A stretch of 15,778 bases of DNA from VHBM01 sp052386635. GTDB taxonomy: Archaea > Thermoproteota > Nitrososphaeria > Nitrososphaerales > Nitrosopumilaceae. Positions 1 to 6,722 of the stretch are shown here, piece after piece. The stretch covers positions 1-15,778 of the forward strand of contig JBQTJY010000035.1 in assembly GCA_052386635.1 (NCBI GenBank), in the 5' to 3' direction. The notes beneath the pieces are model-generated. The model was not told where the DNA came from. It did not search any database and saw only the letters and a program-made list of their open reading frames with translations. How positions within the stretch are numbered: the first letter of the stretch is position 1; each line of letters opens with the position of its first letter. The translations under genes and the position numbers were made by a program.

Positions 1-271
1 TGACTCCTAGTTTTTTTGCAGCTGAAAATGGAGATGCAGGTATTGCAAAGAAATATGGATTTATGAGATCTTCAGGATCATTTACCTGTGCTGCGTCTGC
101 TAAGATTGCTACATCTTCGGATCTAAATTTAGTGTGTAGTTTAGAACCTGATGCATATGGTTTCATAACTCCAACATTGAGTTTATTTTGTTTAAGAGCC
201 CTTGCCAATCCTGCAGTAACACAAGTTTTTCCAATACCGGTATCTGTTCCAGTTATAAAATATGATTTCAA
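1..271 (-). CDS. bioD: Dethiobiotin synthetase BioD (N-terminal part, runs off the window)
   Basis: Only the first 90 codons are in the window; the gene continues past the left edge. The product makes dethiobiotin from 7,8-diaminopelargonate, CO2 and ATP, the step before biotin synthase. Reading from TTG at 271, the protein begins with a P-loop of the BioD kind, GTDTGIGKT, at residues 8-16 (K15, T16). MKPYASGS follows at 36-43, where K37 matches the family's conserved substrate lysine. Further on comes NPYFFAIPASPFSAA, like the NPY...P.SP.AA stretch of BioD. An in-frame stop lies seven codons upstream of the TTG and there is no ATG or GTG between, so the TTG start is well supported. It is divergent from bioA, with a 77-bp gap that carries both promoters. 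Identity is firm; the missing C-terminal part cannot be judged. Confidence 0.93.
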   Translation of the reverse strand, partial: MKSYFITGTDTGIGKTCVTAGLARALKQNKLNVGVMKPYASGSKLHTKFRSEDVAILADAAQVNDPEDLINPYFFAIPASPFSAAKKLGV

Positions 272-285
272 TAAAAAAAATGCTG

Positions 286-337
286 TTGATTAATTGATTA
301 ACCTTTTTGCCGGTTAGTTATTAAGAACATGTAAACT
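286..337. promoter_or_regulatory. Divergent bioD/bioA promoter region with degenerate inverted repeat
   Basis: The gap between bioD and bioA holds a TATA-like TTATTAAG at 318-325, about 27 bp before the bioA ATG. On the minus strand TTAATCAA (301-294) lies about 27 bp before the bioD TTG. Both genes may therefore be nearly leaderless. The two boxes are bridged by an imperfect inverted repeat, TGATTAACC (295-303) and GGTTAGTTA (312-320), 7 of 9 positions matching, with an 8-nt spacer. A tandem TTGATTAA repeat lies at 286-301 and a lone ATGTAAACT at 329-337. The half-sites resemble the perfect biotin operator before bioB, but the spacer is 8 rather than 14-16 nt. Assignment as an operator is inference. 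Confidence 0.5.
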
Positions 338-348
338 AGAGAGAATAA

Positions 349-1665
349 ATGAAATTGGATAGTTCTGTGTGGCACCCATACACTCAGATGAGTGAATGGG
401 AAAAATTTGATGAGATCATTAAAGGAAAAGGAATGTGGCTTTATGATTCTCAAGGAAACAAACTCCTTGATGGGGTTGCAAGTATGTGGTGTAATGTTTG
501 GGGACACTCAAAAAAAGAGCTTGTTAATGTAATAATAAAACAATCAAAAAAGTTGCAACATTCATCACTTTTTAATTTGACTAACGAGCCTGCAGAAATT
601 CTTGCAAGAAAACTAGTGACAATTTCACCACACATGAACAAAGTGTTCTACTCTGATAACGGTTCCACTGCAATGGAGATAGCCTTCAAAATTGCTTTAC
701 AATACTGGAAAAACATTGGAAAAAATAAAACTACTATTGCAACACTTGAAAATGGATATCATGGAGATACGTTTGGTGCAATGTCAGTAGGGTATGTTCC
801 ACAATTTTTTTCAAATTTCAAACATCAATTATTTCATGTAATTAGAACTCCTGTTCCAATCAAATATAGAATTCCTGGAAACTATTCATATGAAGAATAT
901 CAGAATTACTGTTTAGAAAAAATTGAAAAATTATTCTCAAATAATGACAAAATTGCAGCATACGTTATGGAAAGTGGCGCACAGCTAGCTGGAGGAGCAG
1001 TGATATTTCCTAAAGGATTTCAACAAAAAATAAGCCAGCTATGCAAGAGATTTGATGTTTTGCTAGTCTTAGATGAAATTGCAACTGGATTTGGAAGGTT
1101 GGGCTCACTAGTAGAATACAAAGCACAAAAAAGTGAACCTGACATAGTTGTCTATGGAAAAATGTTAACTGGTGGTTACATTACAATGGCGGCAACATTA
1201 GCTAGTAAAAAAATCTATGATGCATTTTTAGGATCGTTTAAAGAAATGAAACATCTTTTCCATGGACATACATTCACAGGCAATCCTTTAGCAGCTTATA
1301 TTGCCGTTGAAAATCTTGATCTTTATGCAAAATCAAAACTAATCAAACATATCAAAAAAACATCAAAAATTTTTGAAAAACGTGCACACGAATTTGTAGA
1401 ATTAGAGCTTGTTGGGGATGTACGATTCAAAGGTATGCTTATGGGAATCGAATTGGTTAAGAATAAAGAAAAGAAAATACCGTTGTCTAGCAAAAAATCA
1501 ATAAACAAGATAGTTTTTGATGAGGCTAAAAAAAATAAGATTTACTTGCGGACACTCGGCAATATCATTATGTTGGTTCCTCCTCTTGCAATATCAACAG
1601 ATGATCTCAATTTTTTGATCGATTCAACAATAAAGACAATCAAAGGGATCACAAAAAAGGCCTAG
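349..1665 (+). CDS. bioA: Adenosylmethionine-8-amino-7-oxononanoate aminotransferase BioA
   Basis: This PLP-dependent class III aminotransferase converts 8-amino-7-oxononanoate (KAPA) to 7,8-diaminopelargonate, normally with S-adenosylmethionine as amino donor. At 438 aa it is the normal family length. The N-terminus has the BioA signature HPYTQM at 9-14. GSTAMEIA forms the phosphate-binding region, followed by YHGDTFGAMS. The PLP aspartate lies in VLDEIATGFGRLG (D242), the Schiff-base lysine in GKMLTGG (K271), and HGHTFTGNPLAA comes after it. HPYTQM and the TGNPLA stretch fit BioA better than other class III aminotransferases. The ATG follows a TATA-like box by about 27 bp. bioB follows 81 bp downstream with its own operator and promoter, so bioA may be a separate unit or only partly cotranscribed. 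Confidence 0.95.
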   Translation: MKLDSSVWHPYTQMSEWEKFDEIIKGKGMWLYDSQGNKLLDGVASMWCNVWGHSKKELVNVIIKQSKKLQHSSLFNLTNEPAEILARKLVTISPHMNKVFYSDNGSTAMEIAFKIALQYWKNIGKNKTTIATLENGYHGDTFGAMSVGYVPQFFSNFKHQLFHVIRTPVPIKYRIPGNYSYEEYQNYCLEKIEKLFSNNDKIAAYVMESGAQLAGGAVIFPKGFQQKISQLCKRFDVLLVLDEIATGFGRLGSLVEYKAQKSEPDIVVYGKMLTGGYITMAATLASKKIYDAFLGSFKEMKHLFHGHTFTGNPLAAYIAVENLDLYAKSKLIKHIKKTSKIFEKRAHEFVELELVGDVRFKGMLMGIELVKNKEKKIPLSSKKSINKIVFDEAKKNKIYLRTLGNIIMLVPPLAISTDDLNFLIDSTIKTIKGITKKA

Positions 1666-1680
1666 TAATTAACTATTAGA

Positions 1681-1713
1681 TTGTTAACCCACTAATCTAC
1701 AAATGGTTAACAA
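1681..1713. promoter_or_regulatory. BirA-type biotin operator upstream of bioB
   Basis: TTGTTAACC at 1681-1689 and its exact reverse complement GGTTAACAA at 1705-1713 are separated by 15 nt; one more flanking pair (1680/1714) extends the match to 10 bp. The described BirA site in bacteria and archaea has the consensus TTGTAAACC-N14/15-GGTTTACAA, so half-site, spacing and gene context all agree. The right half-site directly abuts the TATA box at 1714-1720, so a bound repressor would block TBP/TFB. The regulator itself, a BirA with a helix-turn-helix domain, is not in this window. Confidence 0.88.
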
Positions 1714-1720
1714 TTTAAAA
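1714..1720 (+). promoter_or_regulatory. TATA box of bioB
   Basis: TTTAAAA is centred about 30 bp upstream of the bioB ATG at 1747. Archaeal transcription starts roughly 25 bp downstream of the TATA centre, so the mRNA would begin within a few bases of the start codon. No Shine-Dalgarno sequence is seen before bioB, which fits a leaderless transcript. The box directly abuts the biotin operator. Confidence 0.65.
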
Positions 1721-1746
1721 TCCCAAATTAACATCGATTTTACTGT

Positions 1747-2727
1747 ATGAAGTCAGATTATCAATTCATCATTAAATGTCAGAATAAGGTTTTGGAAGGC
1801 AATAGCATATCTGAAAATGATGTTAAAATGTTGATGAATGTAAATGATGTAGAACTAAAAACTCTATCAGATGCAGCAAACAAAATTACAAGAAAATTTA
1901 ATGGAAATAAAGTAGATATTGAACAGTTAGCCAATATCAAAAAAAACTATTGCAGTGAGGATTGTGCATTCTGCAGCCAATCTGCATTTTTTAATACAAG
2001 CATAGATAGTTATCATCTACTTGCAAAAGAAGAAATTGTAAAAAAAGCAAAGAAAGCACGTGATGAGGGAGCAAATTCCTATTGCTTGGTTGCTGCTTGG
2101 CGCGAACCACCATCTAAAGACTTTGATAAAGTTTGTGAGACAATAGAGGAAATAAACAAAAATGTCGGTATTAGTGTTGAATGCAGTCTTGGTTTTCTAA
2201 CATTTGAACAAGCCAAACGACTAAAAAATCTTAACGTTAAAAGATATAATCACAACTTGGAAACTGCTAGATCAAAATTCCAAGAAATTTGCACTACTCA
2301 TACATATGATGACAGATTAAACACATTAAAGATTGCAAGACTAGCTGGTCTTGAACTATGCACAGGAGGCATACTTGGCATGGGCGAGACACGAGAACAG
2401 AGATTGGAATTAATTTTAGATATTGCAAGATTACAGCCAGAGGAAGTCACAATAAATTTACTTGTTCCAGTTCCTGGAACTCCACTAGAATTACAAAGAC
2501 CACTTTCAATGAATGAAATCATAAGAGTTTTTGCTGTGACTAGATTTCTTTTGCCAACGTCAACGATAAAAATTTCTGGTGGGAGAGAGATAAACTTGAA
2601 AGATGGTGGTGAAGAGATTTTACTAAGTGGCGCTAATGGAATCATTAGTTCAGGATACCTTACTATTGATGGAAATGACATGAAAAAAGATTTAGAAATG
2701 TTGCAAAGGATAAACCTTGAAGCCTAA
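1747..2727 (+). CDS. bioB: Biotin synthase BioB
   Basis: This radical SAM enzyme inserts sulfur into dethiobiotin to give biotin. The CxxxCxxC cluster that binds the SAM-dependent [4Fe-4S] centre is in YCSEDCAFCSQS (C69, C73, C76). Other BioB hallmarks follow in order: VAAWREPP, YNHNLETA, the THTYDDRLNTL stretch, LCTGGILGMGET, NLLVPVPGTPLE, and SGGREINLKDGGEEILLSGANG near the C-terminus. The length of 326 aa is normal. The ATG is close to the predicted transcription start. The final codons overlap the start of bioF by 11 bp, so bioB and bioF form one operon, probably under the biotin operator just upstream. Confidence 0.96.
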   Translation: MKSDYQFIIKCQNKVLEGNSISENDVKMLMNVNDVELKTLSDAANKITRKFNGNKVDIEQLANIKKNYCSEDCAFCSQSAFFNTSIDSYHLLAKEEIVKKAKKARDEGANSYCLVAAWREPPSKDFDKVCETIEEINKNVGISVECSLGFLTFEQAKRLKNLNVKRYNHNLETARSKFQEICTTHTYDDRLNTLKIARLAGLELCTGGILGMGETREQRLELILDIARLQPEEVTINLLVPVPGTPLELQRPLSMNEIIRVFAVTRFLLPTSTIKISGGREINLKDGGEEILLSGANGIISSGYLTIDGNDMKKDLEMLQRINLEA

Positions 2728-3847
2728 TCTGGCTTTTGTAGAACCACTGCTAGTCAAAATCAAAAAAGACAGTTTGTATCGCAAGATGCATAATGTAAAA
2801 AACAAAGGACCACACATCTACATTAACAGGAAAAAATTACTAAATCTTTGCTCAAATGATTATCTTGGACTTTCTAGTGTACATTACAGTTCAGATCAAT
2901 TACAGACAAGCTCAAGACTGGTAGCTGGAAATGACATATCGTTTGATGTACTTGAAAAAAAACTAGCGCGACACAAATCTCAGCAAAGATCGTTAATCTT
3001 CCCAACCGGATATATGGCAAATCTCGGTGCCATTTCAACTATAGTTAGAGAAAACGACGTCATTTTTAGTGATGAGTTAAATCATGCAAGCATAATCGAA
3101 GCATGTAAGCTAACTAAAGCCAAAGTTTTAGTGTATAGACACAACAACATTGGCGATTTAACTTCAAAAATAAAACATGAAGGCAGACGAAAGTTTGTGG
3201 TTACTGAAGGCATTTTTAGTATGGATGGCGATATCGCAAATCTAAAACAAATTTCTGAAATCACTGAAAAAACAAATTCCATACTTGTATTAGATGATGC
3301 ACATGGTGATTTTACACTTGGAACAGATGGAAAAGGCACTGCCAATCATTTCAAGATCTCAAAAAAAATCGATTTGCATATTAGCAGCCTAAGCAAGGGG
3401 TTAGGCTCATTTGGCGGTTATGTAGCCTCGCAAAATAATGTTATAGAATTGCTCATTAACAGATCAAAGCCATTTATCTATACCTCTGCACTTCCATCAT
3501 TTCTTGTAAAAGACGCAATACTAAAATTTGATTCAAATAGAAAAAAACAGCAAAAAAAACTTCAAAGAAATATAAAACTTTTCAGAAATGGTTTGAAAGA
3601 TATCGGCTATGATATTAGCTCAGTAACTCATATTATCCCAATAATCATAGGAAAAGAAAAGATAGCGTTAGAATTTGGAAAATATTTATTTAAAAATGGA
3701 ATTTTTGCGCAACCAATTAGATATCCTACAGTGAGTCGAAACAAAGCAAGAATCAGACTATCTGTAACTGCATGGTTTGAGAAAAATCAGATTGAAAAGG
3801 CACTAGATATATTTGAAATGGCAGGAAAAAAATTCCAACTTATCTAA
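2717..3847 (+). CDS. bioF: 8-amino-7-oxononanoate synthase BioF
   Basis: This PLP-dependent alpha-oxoamine synthase condenses a pimeloyl thioester with L-alanine to give KAPA, CoA or ACP, and CO2. Motifs in order are NLCSNDYLGLSS, FPTGYMANLGAIS, DELNHASIIEAC, TEGIFSMDGDIANL, LDDAHGDF (D193, H196) and SSLSKGLGSFGG with the Schiff-base lysine K227. IRLSVTAWFEKNQIEKAL closes the protein, like the family's IRLT.T..HT.E.I... end. At 376 aa it is full length. The start is TTG at 2717, inside the end of bioB, with AAGGA (2706-2710) as a Shine-Dalgarno sequence; the overlap implies translational coupling. The related enzyme KBL shares the fold, but the biotin context settles the name. No gene supplying the pimeloyl group is visible. 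Confidence 0.94.
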   Translation: MKPNLAFVEPLLVKIKKDSLYRKMHNVKNKGPHIYINRKKLLNLCSNDYLGLSSVHYSSDQLQTSSRLVAGNDISFDVLEKKLARHKSQQRSLIFPTGYMANLGAISTIVRENDVIFSDELNHASIIEACKLTKAKVLVYRHNNIGDLTSKIKHEGRRKFVVTEGIFSMDGDIANLKQISEITEKTNSILVLDDAHGDFTLGTDGKGTANHFKISKKIDLHISSLSKGLGSFGGYVASQNNVIELLINRSKPFIYTSALPSFLVKDAILKFDSNRKKQQKKLQRNIKLFRNGLKDIGYDISSVTHIIPIIIGKEKIALEFGKYLFKNGIFAQPIRYPTVSRNKARIRLSVTAWFEKNQIEKALDIFEMAGKKFQLI

Positions 3848-3849
3848 AA

Positions 3850-3954
3850 TTAACGTTGTAAATCAAAGCCAAGAAACATAGGAGAACCAATGTAAACTGC
3901 AACGCCAATTAATATTCCTAATATGACTCCGACTATGATAAAGCGCTTGTTCAC
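3850..3954 (-). CDS. Predicted 34-aa single-helix membrane protein
   Basis: Reading the minus strand from GTG at 3954 gives a 34-aa protein. It starts MNKRFIIVGVILGILIGVAV and ends GFDLQR before TAA. Two positive residues precede one long hydrophobic helix (about residues 5-28), with a short charged tail, so the topology should be N-in/C-out. An in-frame TAA lies seven codons before the GTG and no ATG lies between. The gene is tail to tail with bioF, leaving 2 bp between the stops. It is divergent from ccdA, and an AT-rich TATA-like stretch (about 3975-3985, minus strand) sits at the right distance for a near-leaderless transcript. The function is unknown. The amphitopic composition and exact fit to the gap argue that it is real, though homologues would be needed to be sure. 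Confidence 0.62.
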   Translation of the reverse strand: MNKRFIIVGVILGILIGVAVYIGSPMFLGFDLQR

Positions 3955-4020
3955 GATGCAATAATTTTTGTCTTAGATAAAAATCAACTGAATGATTTTG
4001 GAAACAAATTGGAAGAATGC

Positions 4021-4028
4021 TTTAATAA
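4021..4028 (+). promoter_or_regulatory. TATA-like box of ccdA
   Basis: TTTAATAA is centred about 24 bp before the GTG start of ccdA, which predicts a leaderless or nearly leaderless mRNA. No Shine-Dalgarno sequence precedes the GTG. Confidence 0.5.
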
Positions 4029-4048
4029 AAAAACGATGAGCATAGTTT

Positions 4049-4780
4049 GTGTCAGATATAACTATAGCAATTGCTGCAATAGCTGGTTTAGGATCATTTG
4101 TCGCTCCATGTATTTTACCAATGATCCCAGCGTTTCTTGCATATATCTCAGGAACAACTATCACTGAACTTAATCAAAAAGGTAACACAACACTTTCAAT
4201 AAATAAAACAAATATCATTTTAAATACAATCTTTTTTGTCTTAGGTTTTTCAGTTGTTTTTTCTACTATAGGAGTACTAATCAATAGTGTTTTATCGAAT
4301 TCTGCTACAGAGCTAGTAACAACGCTGAATCAAATTGGAGGTATAATAATAATTGGATTTGGTGTATTTCTTTTACTTTCAACAAAATTTGCATCATTAA
4401 ACGTCGAAAAAAGATTCTTTCCTAAAAAAACAAAATCAAGTTATCCACTTTCTTTTCTGTTTGGACTAGCATTTGCGGCAGGATGGACGCCATGCGTAGG
4501 ACCAGTACTTGGCACAATTCTAACTTTGGCTGCCACCACTCCTGCAATGTCATTTAATCTCTTGCTTGCCTATTCTTTAGGACTAGGAACTCCCTTTATT
4601 TTGATGGGCGTATTCTTTTCTAAAGCAACTAGAATAGTTCGTGCAATGAATAAGCATCTAAGATATTATTCACTAGTACTAGGTTCATTTATCATAGTTC
4701 TTGGGATACTAGTTTTTACAAATCAACTTGCATACATTGCAAATTTCCCATTATTGAATGAGTTAGTTTTGTTAGGATGA
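4049..4780 (+). CDS. ccdA: CcdA/DsbD-type transmembrane electron carrier
   Basis: This polytopic membrane protein carries electrons from cytosolic thioredoxin across the membrane to thiol proteins outside. The 243-aa sequence has about six hydrophobic helices and the two family cysteines: C21 in SFVAPCILPMIPAF near the start of helix 1, and C149 in AGWTPCVGPVLGTIL at helix 4. The P-C-(x)-x-P setting of both is typical of CcdA. The start is GTG at 4049; the codon two before it is TAG, so no longer start is possible. The next gene starts 4 bp after its stop, forming a two-gene unit. Family databases call it cytochrome c biogenesis, but ammonia-oxidising archaea rely mainly on copper redox proteins, so general thiol reduction is the safer reading. 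The gene symbol reflects family only. Confidence 0.9.
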   Translation: MSDITIAIAAIAGLGSFVAPCILPMIPAFLAYISGTTITELNQKGNTTLSINKTNIILNTIFFVLGFSVVFSTIGVLINSVLSNSATELVTTLNQIGGIIIIGFGVFLLLSTKFASLNVEKRFFPKKTKSSYPLSFLFGLAFAAGWTPCVGPVLGTILTLAATTPAMSFNLLLAYSLGLGTPFILMGVFFSKATRIVRAMNKHLRYYSLVLGSFIIVLGILVFTNQLAYIANFPLLNELVLLG

Positions 4781-4784
4781 TCAT

Positions 4785-5891
4785 ATGAAAAAGGAGATAA
4801 AAACAGCAATTATTTTAGGTATAATAATTTCTGTACTTGTAGGTACACTGAGTTTTATGTTTTCAATAATTGAAACTCAGTCATCACCTCAGATGTCAGA
4901 TAATAAGTTACAAAAACAAACAATTGACAAAAGTGGGTTCAAAAAGGCACCACATCTTGTAGGTATTGCAGATTACATCAATACAACACCAGAAGAGTTA
5001 GAAAGAGAAATTCAAGGAAAAGTAGTACTATATGACATATGGACATATAGCTGCATTAACTGCATACGAACACTTCCATACATCACAGCATGGCATGAAA
5101 AATATGCGGGTGATGGATTGCTAATAATTGGAATTCATTCACCGGAATTTGAGTTTGAAAAAGATGTAAAAAATGTTCAAATGGCAGTTGAAAAGTATGG
5201 AATCAAATATCCTGTTGTGCTGGATAATGAGTGGCAAACATGGAAAGCGTTTGAGAATAGATATTGGCCACGAAAGTATATAGCTGATCATGAGGGATAC
5301 ATACGCTATGACCACATTGGAGAAGGAGAATACCAAGAAACTGAAAAAGTCATACAACAATTACTAGAAGAAAGAGCAGAGGATCTTGGTCTTGATGTGG
5401 TTTCAGCTGAACCGCTAGTTGGATTGGAAGAATTCCAACACACAACTTTTAGAACTCCCGAATTATACTTTGGATACAAATTTGCGGCAGGCAGAAATCA
5501 GCTAGGAAACCCCGAAGGATTTAACCCGGAAAATGATGTTACATATGCAAGTCCAGTTAACTTACAACAACATTATTTCTATCTGGATGGAACATGGAAA
5601 AACTTGGAAGGAAGTATGAAATTAATTTCAGATAGTGGAAAAATAAAACTATCATATTTTGCAAAAGAGGTTAATATTGTGACTTCAAACAAAGGAGACT
5701 TGACAATACTTCTTGATGGAAACAAGATACCACATGACTATGCTGGAACTGATGTAGATTTTAACGGAAAGACATACACATTGGAACCGAAACTCTACAA
5801 CATTGTAAATAGCAACAGTGCTGAAAGCCACACGTTAGAGATTGTTGTAAACCCACCAGGATTTGAAATCTATACATTCACGTTTGGATAG
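4785..5891 (+). CDS. Membrane-anchored thioredoxin-like protein with DipZ-type C-terminal domain
   Basis: The 368-aa protein has an N-terminal anchor or signal helix (residues about 6-29), a thioredoxin/TlpA-like domain (about 55-200), and a beta-rich C-terminal domain (about 225-368). The redox motif is WTYSCINCIRTLPY, with C90 and C93; the flanking WTYSCINC pattern is typical of DipZ rather than of plain TlpA. The C-terminal part begins TPELYFGYKFAAGR and ends GFEIYTFTFG, both like the C-terminal, probably carbohydrate-binding-type, domain of bacterial DipZ. The active site would lie outside the membrane and receive electrons from CcdA. AGGA at 4774-4777, 7 bp before the ATG, is a good Shine-Dalgarno sequence, and the 4-bp gap after ccdA supports cotranscription. 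Together the two genes look like DipZ split in two. Confidence 0.88.
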   Translation: MKKEIKTAIILGIIISVLVGTLSFMFSIIETQSSPQMSDNKLQKQTIDKSGFKKAPHLVGIADYINTTPEELEREIQGKVVLYDIWTYSCINCIRTLPYITAWHEKYAGDGLLIIGIHSPEFEFEKDVKNVQMAVEKYGIKYPVVLDNEWQTWKAFENRYWPRKYIADHEGYIRYDHIGEGEYQETEKVIQQLLEERAEDLGLDVVSAEPLVGLEEFQHTTFRTPELYFGYKFAAGRNQLGNPEGFNPENDVTYASPVNLQQHYFYLDGTWKNLEGSMKLISDSGKIKLSYFAKEVNIVTSNKGDLTILLDGNKIPHDYAGTDVDFNGKTYTLEPKLYNIVNSNSAESHTLEIVVNPPGFEIYTFTFG

Positions 5892-5924
5892 ACTAAATTA
5901 TGTAGCCATATTTTACAAAAATTT

Positions 5925-5955
5925 GTATTTTGGGTCTAAAATAGAACCAAAATAC
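5925..5955. repeat. 9-bp inverted repeat with 13-nt spacer downstream of the DipZ-like gene
   Basis: GTATTTTGG (5925-5933) is exactly complementary to CCAAAATAC (5947-5955). It lies 33 bp after the stop of the thioredoxin-like gene and about 115 bp before cdvB. It could fold as an RNA hairpin at the end of the upstream transcript or be a protein-binding site. No T-tract follows, so a simple terminator is not supported. Confidence 0.5.
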
Positions 5956-5979
5956 CTTAAGCCCCTCTGGATTATCAAA

Positions 5980-6026
5980 TGTAACCACAGAGTAGTGTAA
6001 CTAGAGTTACATGCCAAGTTGTTACA
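5980..6026. promoter_or_regulatory. Nested palindrome of four TGTAAC half-sites upstream of cdvB
   Basis: TGTAAC occurs at 5980-5985 and 5996-6001, and its reverse complement GTTACA at 6006-6011 and 6021-6026. The inner pair belongs to a perfect 7-bp palindrome, TGTAACT-AG-AGTTACA (5996-6011). The outer pair is placed nearly symmetrically (gaps of 10 and 9 nt). The array ends 6 bp before the TATA box of cdvB, where a bound protein would touch the BRE. It is probably an operator for a dimeric regulator; the protein is unknown. Confidence 0.65.
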
Positions 6027-6032
6027 AATTTC

Positions 6033-6039
6033 TTTAAAA
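6033..6039 (+). promoter_or_regulatory. TATA box of cdvB paralogue
   Basis: TTTAAAA is about 33 bp upstream of the TTG start at 6069, predicting transcription from near 6060 and a leader of about 9 nt. It directly follows the TGTAAC array. Confidence 0.5.
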
Positions 6040-6068
6040 GCAATTTTTTAACCATATTTGGGGAAACT

Positions 6069-6722
6069 TTGGGTTCGTTCATTAGTAAATGGGATCAGAA
6101 GATCAACACGGGTAAATTATCACAAAAAGTAATGGATAAGGTAAAACCTGAAGCTCCATTAAGAAACAAAATCGAAGATGCGCAAAAAAAATTACAGTTT
6201 CAAGTAACTAAGCTAAGTGCGATAACAGAAAAATTGCAACAAAAACATGATGCCGTTTTTAAAAAAATTGTTGAAGCTCAAAAAACAAATAATCATACAT
6301 ATGCAAGAGCATATGCAATTGAACTTGCAGAAATTCGAAAAATGAACAACATGGTAAATAATGCAAAGCTTGCCATGGAACAGATTCAGATTAGACTTAA
6401 CACAGTTTCTGAATTAGGTGATGTGGTAGTAACACTCAGTCCATGCATGTCAGTGATAAAAGGACTAGGTGCATCACTTGGTGGAATAATGCCTGATGCA
6501 ACTGCGTCCATGCAAGACTTGTCAAACATACTAAGTGGAGTATTATCAGGCGTGTCACTAACTCCACACGAGTCAATATTTACTTCACAAGGAAGTACCG
6601 AAACTTTAGCTATACTAGAAGAAGCACAAGCAGTTATAGAAGGACAAACAAAGAAAACTATTCCTGAGATTCCATTTGATTTGCAAGGAAAGATTGCACA
6701 GAAAAAAGGAACACTTATCTAG
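6069..6722 (+). CDS. cdvB: ESCRT-III-like cell division protein, CdvB paralogue
   Basis: The 217-aa protein has the archaeal CdvB/Snf7 pattern. A short basic N-terminus (MGSFISKWDQK) is followed by two long charged helices (about 27-69 and 75-112, the ESCRT-III hairpin), then LSPCMSVIKGLGASLGGIMPDATASM, typical of CdvB paralogues. A helical, acidic C-terminal region (about 178-192) follows, then a linker. KKTIPEIPFDL at 195-205 (P199, P202) resembles a MIM2 motif, which in CdvB binds the MIT domain of the Vps4-type ATPase CdvC. No winged-helix domain is evident. CdvB proteins polymerise at the membrane in thaumarchaeal division. The start is TTG at 6069. cdvA and cdvC are not nearby, so this is a stand-alone copy. 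The symbol marks the family; which paralogue it is cannot be told. Confidence 0.87.
   Translation: MGSFISKWDQKINTGKLSQKVMDKVKPEAPLRNKIEDAQKKLQFQVTKLSAITEKLQQKHDAVFKKIVEAQKTNNHTYARAYAIELAEIRKMNNMVNNAKLAMEQIQIRLNTVSELGDVVVTLSPCMSVIKGLGASLGGIMPDATASMQDLSNILSGVLSGVSLTPHESIFTSQGSTETLAILEEAQAVIEGQTKKTIPEIPFDLQGKIAQKKGTLI

Noticed and set aside
63..293. Plus-strand 76-codon ORF at the left edge
   Set aside because: It is the antisense shadow of bioD, whose P-loop and family motifs read clearly on the minus strand.
2298..2681. Minus-strand 127-codon ORF inside bioB
   Set aside because: It lies wholly opposite the conserved C-terminal half of biotin synthase and has no family features.
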